A DNA stretch of 64,000 nucleotides from Phytoseiulus persimilis (GCA_037576195.1 CM075101.1:11346001-11410000), one strand, 5' to 3'. Shown: positions 52,185 through 63,527, numbered from the stretch's first letter. Notes: generated by a model not told the origin, from the sequence alone. Translations and numbers: made by a program.

Positions 52185-54169
52185 GGATTTGACGCTACTT
52201 TTGACAAAACTTGGTCAACTTTAAAGTCTTATATCTCGGCTCCCAGAAGGGTTACAGCGCCGATCGAGTCATTCTCGGAAAGCTGAAGAAGAGAGCTATT
52301 TTCTGATCGAAGATGGACGCACACCTTTCAAATCGATGAGTTCGAGACAGATGCGAAAACAGATAACGTCGAGTTCGCACTCTGGAGTTAAGCTGAATCG
52401 CAGAGTCACTGGGGGTCAAAGGTTATGAAAAAAATTCCAATAAAAAGAGGCGGTTTTTATTCGCCGAGAATAATTTTTTTTCTGGACTCCCCCCACCCTC
52501 CCGGAAAAAAACGCCCGTGATGGTTCTGGCGAAGCACGTGATCCTTATTCGCCAGCATCAGTCCCTCCTGAGCTTGTCTCCCCCTCTGAGGGCATGAAGA
52601 GAGCGGTCAAGGCTTCCGCTGGGCGCGGAACTGATAGGAGGTACCTAGCATGGGCTAGGTAGAATACTGAGGCCGCAACGTGCGAACAGCAGCCGACTGT
52701 TCGGGCTCCGTTAGGGCACTCACACCAGTAGCGTCGGATCCCTTATACGCTGTCTCTCCCGGGCTCGTAGTCGATGTAAACGTGATAAGCTGTGCGTTCC
52801 CTGTGACGCGACCTGATTTGGAGACGGACGATGGTCGGTGCTTCTTTGATGAACGGCATGTTGACGTTGTTGTCGGCGTCCAACTCGGCGCGACGAATTG
52901 GCTTCATCGCACAGAATCTATTTTCTCTGGCCTTTCATCGCGGGCATCAATACGTTGAAGCCCAGCTCGCGCATGTGTGTCACAGGATCCCGAAAGCCAC
53001 TATCGACGATGAGAACATCCTTCCACCTGAGTAGACCTAGGAGACTCTGATCCTGTAAAACTTTGGGCGGGGGGTCGGAGAGAAACGGAGTGTCGGTCAA
53101 ACAAAAATCGTAGTTTCGGCGATAGAAAAAAAAACGTTATTTTTTCTTTATTACTCCTTGCATAAGCTTTGACTCTCACGAGGGAACTATACGAAGTGTA
53201 ACACCCAGATTTGAATGAGAGGGTGCCCGTTCGGTAGTCCATGCTGGGCCATGTTCGGGCCCGCAGTTGATCGTCTTGAAGGGGTCCGTGGTTTTTTCTC
53301 TCAAGGAGCCCGAAATCCGGAGAAAAATACGTTTTCCGGCCTTCCAGGGCCGATCGACTTCCCTATTTCTGGTTAGTGACTGGAGTTTTCGACTCTGAAT
53401 CAGTGACTGGACTAGGTAGTACACAGAGAGATCGAGTGAATCTTGTTTCACCTAACCCAGAGCGGAAAGCAATATCTTGGGTGACCTATGAGGCATAGTC
53501 TTCAACAGGTGTTTAGCCCATTTCATACCATGCCGCTCACATATGCAAAGTTTTTCTTGGCGTTATCAGAAAAACTTGGGAGAGAAATGCTACAGAATAT
53601 GTTTGCTTGTAATTGATTGTTTTTTTTGCGTCGTTTCTCATGATAGGAATTGCTTCCGTCGTCCTCAGGACTTCGGAGCTAATCCACGATCATTACCGCA
53701 AGGGGGTGTCATATCGTGCTGCCGCTCGGTCACTCACAAGCGATCCAGGGGGAAGACGTAATAGCCTACTCCGTCTCAATGCGTATTCCCCATATCAGTC
53801 AGCCCAAAACACGGGCCCATTCAAGACGATCAACTGTGGGCCTGAACATGACCCACCATGGACTACAAAATGGGCACCTTCTCATTCAAATCTGGGTGCT
53901 ACACTCCGTATAGTTCCCTTGTCAGTGATCTCCCGATCCAGCGCAACTCCAGAGTGCGCACTCGACGCTATCTCTTTTCGCATCTGTCTCGAACTCATCG
54001 ATTTTGAAGGTATGCGTTCAATTTCGAGTCAAACGACATCTTCCTCTCTTCTCGAGCTTTCCAAAAATACTTCGATCGGTGCTGTGACCCATCTGGGAGC
54101 CGAGATAAGAGCATTTGAAGTTGACCAGTTTTTGTACCAAGTATTATTTGACCAAGTAGTGCAAAATCC
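52185..54169 (-). mobile_element. DNA transposon relic with long, partly interrupted inverted repeats
   Basis: Outer arms 52196-52395 and 53935-54155 are reverse complements (shared core TATCTCGGCTCCCAGA then GGGTCACAGC). Inner arms 53180-53290 and 53810-53925 also pair. On the right the two segments are contiguous, and on the left they are split by about 780 bp. So the arms were originally about 350 bp, and sequence was gained on the left or lost on the right. A DDE_4-type transposase fragment lies between them, related to the palindromic element at 38.8 kb. Confidence 0.7.
52880..53100 (-). pseudogene. DDE_4/Harbinger-like transposase fragment
   Basis: Minus frame reading DVLIVDSGFRDPVTHMREL and FNVLMPAMKGQRK, then a stop, then LCDEANSSR. 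It is colinear with VVDRGFRDSVDFM...PAMKGKRK...LLHNEANASR of the palindromic element, so both come from one transposase family. It is truncated on both sides and carries at least one stop. Confidence 0.65.
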
Positions 54170-54199
54170 AACAGGCCGATGGCCAAGCCTCAATGGCGG

Positions 54200-55700
54200 A
54201 TACCCTTTCATGGGTTGTTAATCCTTCAACGGCTCGAAGTCTACTGGCCGTGAAGATGCACGCTAGGCGACGTGTCCTTGTACGTTTGGACGCAACATTT
54301 AAGCCGCAATCGGCACTCTATCATCCTTATTCGGAATGGCTCCCATCGTTGATGACGTTCACTGTGAGTTGTGATCAGCGGGGCTTTTCCGCGGGGCGTT
54401 AGGGGGGTTGGGGTCCAACAACCCAAAAATTCGAGCCCGAAACGCATGAAGCCGAAAAATCGAGCCCGAAATGCATGAAGCCGGAAACCTTCTCTCCCAA
54501 CGGCGGGGAAGAGGTTCCTGCCATCTCGATGCCAATAAGAGTCCCAGGCAGGTTACAGGCTCATTGAGGTGACTCGGGAGCAACGATATGTGATATCACC
54601 GAACCGTCTGGTTCACCGAATCACTTGTTGACCACGGAGTACGCCGGCCGTCGATGGCTTTGACGATTCACTTTCAGGCAGCGGAGCATTCGCTGATCGA
54701 TTCCGGTTTCCCCCTTTCGGTGGGAAAGAACAAGGTGTTGTAACAGCGTATTCTGCGAATAGTACTAGAGCTGGAGGTGAAGGTTCCCCTTCAGTTTTAG
54801 CAAGTTGACCTCGAAAACTTCGAGATTCGCGTTCAGCAGATCGCTTCCTGTAGCAGCGACACTTTTGCTCAGTTCGAACAGGGGACCTTAGATGCGGAAC
54901 AGCGAGGACGTAAGCGAGGCAGAAGAAGTGGGTAGGCTGAGCGTAACGAAGCTGCAATTCCTCCCCCCTAAACCAGTCCCGACCGCTCCGCTATTGGGTG
55001 AGGAAGTTTTCGGCTTCATGCATTTCGGGCTCGATTTTCCGGCATCCAGGGTAGATACCGTTAGGGGTATGGGAGCTGCCCACTGAGAAACTCCAATCGC
55101 GACTTTGAAGACTTCCGATCAGCCTAAGGACAGCCAAAGGGCGCTCCACAGGGGCGACATGGTCGAGGCTCCCGGGACATTGCGTCCGATGCCCTGCCGT
55201 CACGAGTTGAAGATGAAGAAAACAGAAGGATATCTGAACTGACGCGGAAGTATCTGGCTCCAATCGAGCAGGAGTTGGTACGAGCAAGAATTGAAGAGTC
55301 GTATCAGTTACTGAGAACACATTAATGAACCAGGAAACGGTAAACCAAGACCGGGACTACAGGAGTATTGGTCTGGAACAGCTGGAACAGATCGAGCTCG
55401 TGTAGCAATCCTCACCCGATCTAGCAACAATATTTGTGATGACGACACCATTCAACTCCTCATTTTTCCGCCAAGTCATCCATGCTTCCCGCACCGAGCT
55501 CAATTGAAGTACTCTGGGCGACAAGGCTCCTTGCGCAACTTTATGTCTTCAGGAGACTCTAGATCGACGATCGCAGGACGCGGATTTTAATCCCGCGAGT
55601 GAACCATTCATGCATTCTCTGGCAGGAGCCCCAGTGCAGTAGGTGTCGTCGAGGATGGGGCAGGAAATCTGTGATTTCTGAAAGTCGATTATCAAGCGTT
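54200..55700. other. Intergenic with one exon-like frame
   Basis: Mostly featureless. A plus frame at about 55165-55323 reads SRVEDEENRRISELTRKY, LAPIEQELVRARIEES and YQLLRTH before a TAA. It is charged and helix-prone, and could be the last exon of an unrecognised gene. A candidate acceptor (ctccacag) lies at about 55142-55149. No partner exon was found. Confidence 0.35.
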
Positions 55701-55725
55701 GGCCCGTAATGTGCGATCGGTTCCA

Positions 55726-55998
55726 ATGGCGATCAAGCTACTCAATTTGGCCAAAGCGGTTCCACTGCGTCTTTCAAGTCTGAGACAGACATCGGAGTTC
55801 GGACAGACTTCTATGCCTTTCCGTCCACAGCGAAGCTTCTCTTCGCAACCGCATCGCGCCATGACAAGCCCGCCGGTGACTCTCAGAAATCGCTGCAAAT
55901 CATCTGGCCGATCTGTTCGAAGTGTAAAAAGTGGATATAGTGGTATAATCAGAACTTACACAGACGGTCGAACCGATCCAACAGTTCATCACCGCTAG
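55726..55998 (+). CDS. Possible small ORF with mitochondrial-presequence-like composition
   Basis: A 90-codon frame starts at ATG 55726 (MAIKLLNLAKAVPLRLSSLR) and is rich in R, S, L and A with almost no acidic residues up to RPQRSFSSQPHRAM, which resembles a mitochondrial targeting sequence. Its stop ends 2 nt before the PSMD10 start codon. It could be a first exon (a GTAAAA string near 55923 could be a donor), an upstream ORF in the PSMD10 leader, or chance. I recognise no family. Confidence 0.3.
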   Translation: MAIKLLNLAKAVPLRLSSLRQTSEFGQTSMPFRPQRSFSSQPHRAMTSPPVTLRNRCKSSGRSVRSVKSGYSGIIRTYTDGRTDPTVHHR

Positions 55999-56000
55999 CT

Positions 56001-57457
56001 ATGAGCGACAAGAAATTCTGCCGTTTGGCTTATGATGTGAGTGCAGATTCCGGCAAACGGCGATCTCTCTGCTATACGAGAGCTACTCGGAGGAGTGGTG
56101 GAAACCCCTAAATGACGATTGTTCGAATCCCGCTCCTCGTGAGAGTCTCAGAAAGAGTTTAACGACCCCACGTTCACACTTGGATGCTGCATCACTCAGT
56201 TGTTCCCATAGAATATCATGTTTCATGTGCAGAGTGACATGAGCTGATGGAGAGGGAAAGAATCTCTTAGACTCAACTAACTCAACCTTATGCTCCACAG
56301 AATAAGCATGCTTCGATGCTCGAACATTTGGCAGTCCAACCGAACAGCGTACATGAGAAGGATGAAGTCGGTCGCACGGCAATTCATTGGGCGATCTCGG
56401 GCAAGAAGCTCGAGACCTTCAACCTACTCGTAGAGCGCGGTACTTTTCTACATTCTCGATATCGAAAAAATTCGTCTTCCTGTGAAGTGAGCTCATGTCA
56501 TAGCTTGCGTGCCCGGTTTCATGACTCCCGGGCCGTCTGTCTGGTTCGAACTGACGCCGACATCCCTTCGCTCCTCAGGTAGCGCTCTCGACGAGCCAGA
56601 TGCGGATGAATGGACCCCCTTGATGATAGCCTGCTCCGTGAACCTTGAGGAAGCTGTCCGCTTCTTGATAGCCAAAAGTAGATAGCCCCGATCGGTTCTC
56701 GTCCATATACCGATAGACACCACAGGATCATTGCTTGTTCAGCTCATAGCCCAAACTCATATGTTCAATGCGCCTTGTAGAGATGGAAACCGGAGGAACA
56801 TGTTTAGCTCTTCGACGTATACGACAAGGGTGCAAATGTTTCAGATGCAAATGTCAACCACCAGAATGCGACCGGCCAGGCTCCCTTGCACTACGCTTGC
56901 AGCAAGAACCACCTGAATATCGTGAAGTTGCTCTTTGAGAACGGAGCCTTCGTCGACGTGCAAGACAACCAAGGCAACACGCCACTGCACCGCGCGGTCA
57001 CCAAAGGTTGGTGCTCCTCAGCTTTAAGAAAAAACGCTCCGAGAATGTCGGAAGTCTGCTCAGTTCTTCAATGAATCGAATTGGACGCAGGCAACCAGAA
57101 AGTCGTGGAATACCTGTTAACGACTGCAAAGGCCGACGTCAACAAGGCCGATAGACGGGGCGAGACTGCTCTGCATTTGGCTTGCGAAGAGGTGAGGCTG
57201 AACGTCTTAAACACCCCGGAGCTTCAGCGAAGCTTCGTGGATGACATTCCGAGGAGAATCATTGCATCTCCTAGTCCCACTGCTGTGTGAAGATGAATCT
57301 GGAATCGTCATGTATCCAATTGCAGGGTTATCGTCCGATCGTCGAACTGCTCCTGCGATTCGGAGCGCGCAAGGACGTTCAGAACAAAGACAAGCGGACT
57401 CCCGTGGAATGCTGCCAGGAGAAAAGTCTCATCAAGCTTCTGACCGATGCCGCTTGA
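56001..57457 (+). CDS. PSMD10: 26S proteasome non-ATPase regulatory subunit 10 (gankyrin), ankyrin-repeat chaperone
   Basis: Assembly chaperone for the 19S base of the proteasome. In the known system it binds the ATPase subunit Rpt3/PSMC4 in cytosol and nucleus. Exons: 56001-56036, 56301-56439, 56579-56677, 56845-57006, 57091-57191 and 57326-57457. All are GT-AG, the phases close, and the total is 669 nt (222 aa) against 226 in human. The N-terminus MSDKKFCRLAYD matches the first helix of the family. Ankyrin repeats are visible as GRTAIHWAISGKKLETFNLL, EWTPLMIACSVNLEEAVRFL, GQAPLHYACSKNHLNIVKLL, GNTPLHRAVTKGNQKVVEYL and GETALHLACEEGYRPIVELL, then KRTPVECCQEKSLIKLL. Introns are 82-264 bp. It is convergent with the small ORF and cyclin L. 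Confidence 0.95.
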
Positions 57458-57560
57458 GGGAGGTTCGCCCGCAGCAACACAGTTTCCCGTTGGTCTATAT
57501 TTCAAAACCGAAAACTCGAGCTCGAAAATGGACATGCTTCAGTTTTTGGAATCGTACAAT

Positions 57561-58009
57561 TCATCTGGGATTCCCGAGAATCCTATCTCTCCTAATAAAC
57601 TGTCGTGATATTTCATTCTCTACGAGCTGTTTCCATTCTTCGGTATTTGATGACCTCATCAATCTGAGATTGTCGGCCTGGAAGAATATCTCGGTTGAAT
57701 ATCGGTGAGCTCCTGCTCCACCGCATTCGGAACACCTGCAAGCGGCTCCGTACAGGTATCCGACACAATCGACTTCGAATCTCATATTTGGAGTCTTCTT
57801 TGGAGTGACCTTCTTAGAGCGACTCGCTGCGCCCAAGCGGACCTAGGTGATTCAACGTGAGACGCGTCGGGTATACATTCGCTACTCACGCCATCCTCAT
57901 GTCTATGCGATTGCAGAAGGAAGTCTCGTGGATGAAAATAGTTGTTTCTCAAGGTTTTTAATTCAACTCTGCTCTCTTGGGATGAAATTATTTCATCTGC
58001 TATTTCCAT
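57561..58009 (-). CDS. Unknown small protein, two-exon ORF behind cyclin L
   Basis: Exon A runs from ATG 58009 (MEIADEIISSQESRVELK) to a phase-0 donor after HRHEDG (GTGAGT). The intron is about 47 bp, and its acceptor ctag leads into VRLGAASRSKKVTPKKTP, GYLYGAACRCSECGGAGAH and EEWKQLVENEISRQFIRR, ending at TGA 57561. The spliced length is about 131 aa. The CRCSEC cluster could bind metal. I recognise no family. The ATG is only 35 nt after the cyclin L stop on the same strand, so it would be read from the cyclin L 3' UTR, as the second part of a dicistronic mRNA, or from upstream exons not seen. Confidence 0.45.
57594..57599 (+). terminator. Poly(A) signal of PSMD10
   Basis: AATAAA 137 bp after the stop. 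It lies opposite the last exon of the minus-strand ORF at 57561-58009, so the two transcripts would overlap tail to tail. Confidence 0.65.
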
Positions 58010-58044
58010 ATTTACACATAACTTCAGAAGTCAACAGAGTCCCG

Positions 58045-61000
58045 TCAGTAAACCCGGGATGTGTTCCGTGGTCGACTTCTCGACCTGCGATGGCGGTGCT
58101 TCCGTCGACGGTCCAAGCTGACGCTCCTCGATCGGTCGCGCGACCTTCTCTTTCGTTTCTTGCGAGCCGATCTGTCTTCGCTACTGGAGCTCCGACGACG
58201 GTACTCTTTCGATCTGTCTCGGGACCTCTCTCGAGCCCGCTCTCTTGACCTATCCCGACCCCGTTCCCGCGATCTGTCACGCTCCCGGGACTTCTCCCTC
58301 GTTCTGTCCTTCTCGCGCTGTCGTTCTCTGTCCCTGTACCGATCTCTGTGCTCCACCGGGGAATCTCTCCGCTCCTCCTTATTGTCTGCCACGGGTGGTT
58401 TCTTGATCGGGCCGTAGAAAACAGATGCGTTCGACTCGATATTCTTATTCGAGTTCAAAGGTGTTATCTGAGAGTCGGGAAGCTTGTCGTTGCTGGGCGC
58501 GGTTTTCGTGAGCGTTCCGAGCGCCTTCAGCTGGAAACGAACAAGAGGATTGTTGACAAGCTCCATCAGCGCATCTCTTCTTCGTGAAGACCGCCTGGGT
58601 GAATTGGATCCGTTTTTCGGACCCAAGTGATTCCTCGTCGAACCTGGACTCACCTTTTTCTCTTCCTGCTGCTTGGTGCGCAAGTCCTTGACAATCTTGT
58701 CGACGCGATCCACGTCGACCTTGAAAATAAATTCCTCCCATCAGTGGAGAAACTCCAAGATTCGACAGTATCTGTTCGTCTTTTCATTGATTGCCTAAAC
58801 CTGAGGGAAACGCGCTTTCCGGAAAGACTTGAAAATTTCGACGAATATCGTCCTCACCTTTGCCCTGGCGTACAGCGATAGTATTCGAAACGCAGCGTCC
58901 TCAATGTCCGCTTCGCTTATCCGGAAGGCTTCGTACCAGCTGGGTGACTTCGGCAATGATATCTGCATAAGCCTTGCAGCGAGGAAGATGCATGCGCATG
59001 CAATCGTTTCAGGTGGATGTCGGACGAAGATATCGGACCGTAAACTGTCATTCATGTAATTCCTAGAAAGAGCGAAAGAAAATTTTGGTTTGCCTTACGT
59101 TTGTCTGCTGTTGACGGCCGCTCGTCTCCGGTTGTTCAGAGCCAATACGCCGACGAAGTTTCTTTCTCTTTCGCCACTGCATCGAAAAAAAAAGTTCTAT
59201 CTGGCCTAGCTTCAATAATACACTCAGTATAATGAGGATATACTAAGCATATCACACAACACCATATCGAATATCTAGAACATCTGCTTTCGCGCGACAG
59301 CAAAGAGCAACTCGAAGAACTTACCGCCACGCCAATCCACTTATCGAGCTGCAGCGAAGCCTTCGCCACCCACCAACGAAGTTCTCCAGTACGCCTCTCT
59401 CCGATTCGGAGCTCTTACTCCAAGTTTCCCCGAAGTACGTGTTTAGCTTATCTCTCCGGCTCCCCTCGCTATGCTTCTCGTGGAGTGAATACGAGGCAAG
59501 ACACGCTCATTCAAGTTTCAGAGCTCAGAGCTAAGTCCATGTTAGACACGGAACAAGCGAATCCGTAAGATATTCATACCGTTGGAAACGCGCGCAGAAC
59601 GTTGCGTCGGAAGAGAATGAAATCTTCAAGTACAAAGCTTGCGTACACGATCCTGGTGTTTCGACAATCGGCTCAACATTGTCGGAAAATCGGAGGATGA
59701 AAATCACAACAACATTCTCCATCACCACCATATATTTGCCCAGTATGGAATCCGTTACACCGCTTCACTCGTGTCAGAAACGGAGCTCCTGCTCGAGAAA
59801 CCGATCTACTAAGTGGTTGCAAGAGGGAGGATCGGTGAAAAATATGATTGCGATAGAGACGCTCCGAGAAAGACCGTTCGTCGGAGTACCAAGCGGTTAT
59901 CATACTCAAGCGACTCTGTTAGGAAGAGCGTTTTTCTGAACTAGCACCGAGATTCGACGAGTCTGGTTGGTCGGTGTAGATCTGACAAGGAGAGGTGAGC
60001 ATGAAATTCCTGAAGGAAGGATTTCTAAGGAACAATGAGGCGCGAGAGATACATATTGGCTCGGTGTTTTCCTCAGGTCACATGATCTACTACGTAACAA
60101 TACGTATGGACATACCATATCTCGATTCTGAGGTAAGTTCTAATGTGACATGTTTTTGAAATCAAGGTGATCGCGAGTGACCCTCCAGAATCGATGATGC
60201 AACGACGGCTCCATCTCGCAGCAGGAGCAGTTCGGATATTGACAGCAATTCAATTCAATAATCCAGTTCAGCTGCTATACTCCATGCTGCATGTTTAGAG
60301 ATTCAATGAGACCGAGCGATTGAACGCCGAACACGGAGCGCTTAGATTGGTAATTGTTCCTTTGTATCACAGCTCGAGTAACTTCGTTGGTGGCTGGCGA
60401 AAAACCTAGTGCAGATCTGGTTAGAAACTTACTCTAGCCGATTGGCGTGGCGAGTCTCCGAATCACAGGCTGATTCTCTCGGAGGTTTGAAAGGACTCGG
60501 AAGGGCTGTGACAGCTGGTCGACATCGCCATTTTGGTTTGGTGGACATTCACCAACTGGCCACGAGCCCAACCTCGAAGTCCGAACCAGCTCCACTCCGA
60601 AGGCACCACCACTAAGACGGACCTCAGGTGATTAGTTTCCAGCAGACTATGGAGCGGCCGAATCTCCGCGCAATCCTTCGCTGGGAAGAGATCAAAGGTC
60701 ATTCGCTGAACACCAAGGGGATTCAAGTTCCTCATGGTCTTTCGAATACGCGAATGTCTCGCTTTTGTCAAGAGTGAAATCCTCGACTAAAATCTCAAAT
60801 CATCCTGGCCCGATCATATCAAAGACGTCATCCTCATTTTACCGCCAATATCAGCTCATGATTCTGAAGAGTGAAGATACTCACCAAGCTAGTTGTTTAA
60901 GACGGTCATTGCTCTCAGACTGGAGTACTCTCTCGAGAATTATAACGATCATCTGCAGGGTAAAAGAACAAATGAATTCTTCGCGAATCGAAGCCTCCAC

Positions 61001-62056
61001 TCGTTGGGATACAATCATAAACGCCAACTCCCATGATGGCCGATAGTTTATGAGCTCACTTTGTGCGGGTGTTTCACGTGTACGCAAAATCCGAGTTCCT
61101 TCAAAACTCGTCTTTCGGCCTTGATTACTTGATTCTTCATTGTCATGTAGTGCTGATCCAGAATCAGAGGTTCAGGTGTTTTCTTCTTCCTCAGTTGCTC
61201 CATGTGATGAAACACGTTGAGTACGTCACGAACTCGTCTCGGAGCTTCCTCGATCTTCGACGCCAAGACTACACAGGCCATTGCCACGATCTGGAAGGTA
61301 TGATGAGGTCAGCTGAATAAGGCGAATGAATCAAGGCATCAAGGTCACTTCTCTCATAACTAGCGAATTCAAGCTCTGCTTCAAATTGTGTTCATCTTCT
61401 TGGTGGAACCCTCGATCACATGTTGTTGCCTCTCCGTCAAAAGTCAACGTCGCATAATCATCCTCGAAACTCGATTCTGCTTTGAGCTGAGACTAGCGTT
61501 CTTTTTCAGAATCGCAGAACTCTCAGGAACTGCGAAGCATTGCGTTATCTCTACGGGAGCAACACACGATGAGAAGACGATTGCGAGAGAGGATGTTTAC
61601 AGCCATCACAATCCGACATCGATCCGCTGCGATGTCGCATGAAAACATTTCCGCTTCATGATCCCGTGACAGCCGTGAACGCTTGTTCGGGCGAAATTCA
61701 GAGCGACAGGACGTGAAGAAGCTTGGTACTTTAGACGAAACTGAATCACTCACCTCGAAGTTATGCCCAACAAAGCTTTTGCTGTAGTAGAAACGCTGGT
61801 ACAAAACCTGTCCCGTAGCCATTGCTACCTGAGGCAGCTTCAGCAAAATACCGGCATTCTGGATGAGCTCGCATCCCACGAAACGTAAATCGGTTTCAAC
61901 GTCGCGATCGAGGCCGTCTTGCATTGATGGCGTATTGTTGAGCCTCTCTTCAGTGAGGATGCAATTCTCCAAGTTGAGAACAACACGGCGTATTCGCTGC
62001 TTCTTCACCGGGGTTTGAGCGCCCACAACTGCGGGACCGCTGACGGACACAGCCAT
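58045..62056 (-). CDS. CCNL1: Cyclin L, RS-domain cyclin of splicing-associated kinases
   Basis: Nuclear-speckle cyclin that partners CDK11-type kinases and links transcription with splicing. Exons (minus): 61754-62056, 61060-61290, 60885-60952, 58858-59062 and 58045-58719. The phases close, giving 1482 nt (493 aa). The N-terminal cyclin box is nearly invariant: [68 protein letters not shown], and [15 protein letters not shown]. The second fold starts [17 protein letters not shown] and [16 protein letters not shown]. The C-terminus (about residues 380-490) is an RS domain of repeated RSRER/RDRSRE units. Intron 3 is 1.8 kb, and the others are shorter. One GTGAGT inside exon 5 (near 58650) was not used, because skipping it keeps the RS frame. 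Paralogues L1 and L2 cannot be told apart here. Confidence 0.96.
59063..60884 (-). other. Cyclin L intron 3
   Basis: A 1.8-kb intron, the largest of the gene. The opposite (plus) strand has short exon-like frames (for example 60001-60132, [18 protein letters not shown] up to a GTAAGT), but they do not join in phase to a recognisable protein. Confidence 0.6.
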
Positions 62057-62944
62057 TTCGACAACTCGCGGGATCAGGGATCCTGTCGGAGTTGCTGAAC
62101 TCGATGAAACCCGTATATCTAATTACGTCTACAGGCACGCTTACACCTCACACCAGCCACCAGCGTACAAACAAAGACAGCGACTCCCAGCAAGCAGCAG
62201 CAGCAACGAATCCTTCGATCGGAAGCAAGATGGCGGCACCTCTGCGGGCTGCATACAGCGCCAAAATTGAATTTTTTGAGGAATCCAAGCTCCAGGGGAA
62301 TTCACGGTCACGGCTGGAGAGCCACTGAGAGGATGACGGAGTTATCAGTCATTCTCATTCTGAAGAACCCGTCCTTGCATCCTTATGTATGGGTTATTGG
62401 TAACGGTTGTTTGCTTATTTATTTGAAACCATAGGGCGCCATACTGAAAAATGCATCCATTCAGACTGGGTTCCGATTTTGAATCCCTCAGACAGCCTTT
62501 TCTCGGCATATACTAGCAAGGATTGAAATCAACGACCGCCCAGAGCGGGGACACGCTTTCTCAGCAGTCGTATTCCTCGGAGCGCGCCCCATGCAGAGAA
62601 ATTAATATTACCGAATCCCTTTCCCTCATACTTCGAGCATCTAAGTGAGCTCGGAAGCCAACGAATCCGGAGTTAAATGATTGTTTTCAGACAGCTTCCT
62701 GATCTCTCATTAGCATCCCATGCGAACGGATGATTTCTTTGACCGAATATTTCCTCTCGTTACCATCAACCATAGCAAGCCCTCAGTTTGCGGCCTGCAT
62801 TACCCCTGTGACTCACTGCGGAGCTGTGATCACCTTTTGTGATACCTTTCTTCTGTCGTCAACACAGCCGGCTGGACGAGCTGACGACGACCTTCTCTCA
62901 TAAATTCTTCGGCCTCATTGATTCAGCTTGCCTTGAGTTGTGAA
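62057..62944. promoter_or_regulatory. Divergent promoter interval of cyclin L and TIMM8
   Basis: The start codons of cyclin L (62056, minus) and TIMM8 (62945, plus) are 888 bp apart and point away from each other, so both promoters and 5' UTRs must lie here. No clear TATA box is placed. Shared control is inferred from arrangement only. Confidence 0.6.
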
Positions 62945-63369
62945 ATGTCTGACAGTGACTACCAAGGAAGCGTTGACAAGGAACTCGAAGAGAGGTTACG
63001 CGTGGAGCAACAGAAGGCCCAACTCCAAGCGCGGGTGAGCTCTTCGTGAGATATTCTGGCGCTTCATCACTATCGGCCCACTGCGCGGTCAAGACACGTG
63101 CCCATAGGACTGAGTCTCTGTTCCGAATTCCTTCGAGAGCTCCCTGATCTGACAGGGATTCAAAACTATGTCCCTCATGTTAATGAACCTTTCAGATACA
63201 TTCGTTGACAGACATGTGCTGGGACAAATGTATGGATAAGCCTTCTACCAAGCTCGACGACCGAACGGAAACATGTCTGACGAATTGCGTCGAGCGGTTC
63301 CTCGACACTTCGCTAGCTATTGCAACCCGCTTCACCCAAACCCTACAGAAGTCCGCTGAAATGCAGTGA
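62945..63369 (+). CDS. TIMM8: Mitochondrial import small Tim chaperone TIMM8 (DDP1 type)
   Basis: Intermembrane-space chaperone that, with Tim13, escorts hydrophobic precursors to the inner membrane. Exon 1 is 62945-63034 ([18 protein letters not shown]), with a phase-0 donor GTGAGC. Exon 2 is 63196-63369 after acceptor tttcag. The protein is 87 aa, the usual size. It has the twin CX3C motif: C38-WDK-C42 and C57-LTN-C61, 14 residues apart. [16 protein letters not shown] and CVERFLDTS are the Tim8-specific context, distinguishing it from Tim13, Tim9 and Tim10. There is no cleavable presequence, as is normal for substrates of the Mia40 oxidative pathway. Confidence 0.95.
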
Positions 63370-63527
63370 TTATTCAGGGAAACTGTCGCTGTTCAATGAG
63401 GTGTGGTCAATTCTTCAATTTGAATTGGCTATCAATCGATCCCGACTCGTTGTAGGAAATTACTTCAAACATCTGAGGGGTCCCAATCATGTCCGTTCAG
63501 AGGAACAACATTTCTGGAGATCTCGCG

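Noticed and set aside
56085-56140. tRNA-like B-box string (GTTCGAATCCC) with a matching GAGGAGT/GCTCCTC stem
   Set aside because: The stem ends are only about 50 nt apart and the T-stem does not pair, so it cannot fold as a tRNA.
58630-58690. Possible extra intron in the last cyclin L exon (GTGAGT near 58650)
   Set aside because: The nearest downstream AG acceptors would shift the frame away from the RS domain, whereas reading through keeps it intact.
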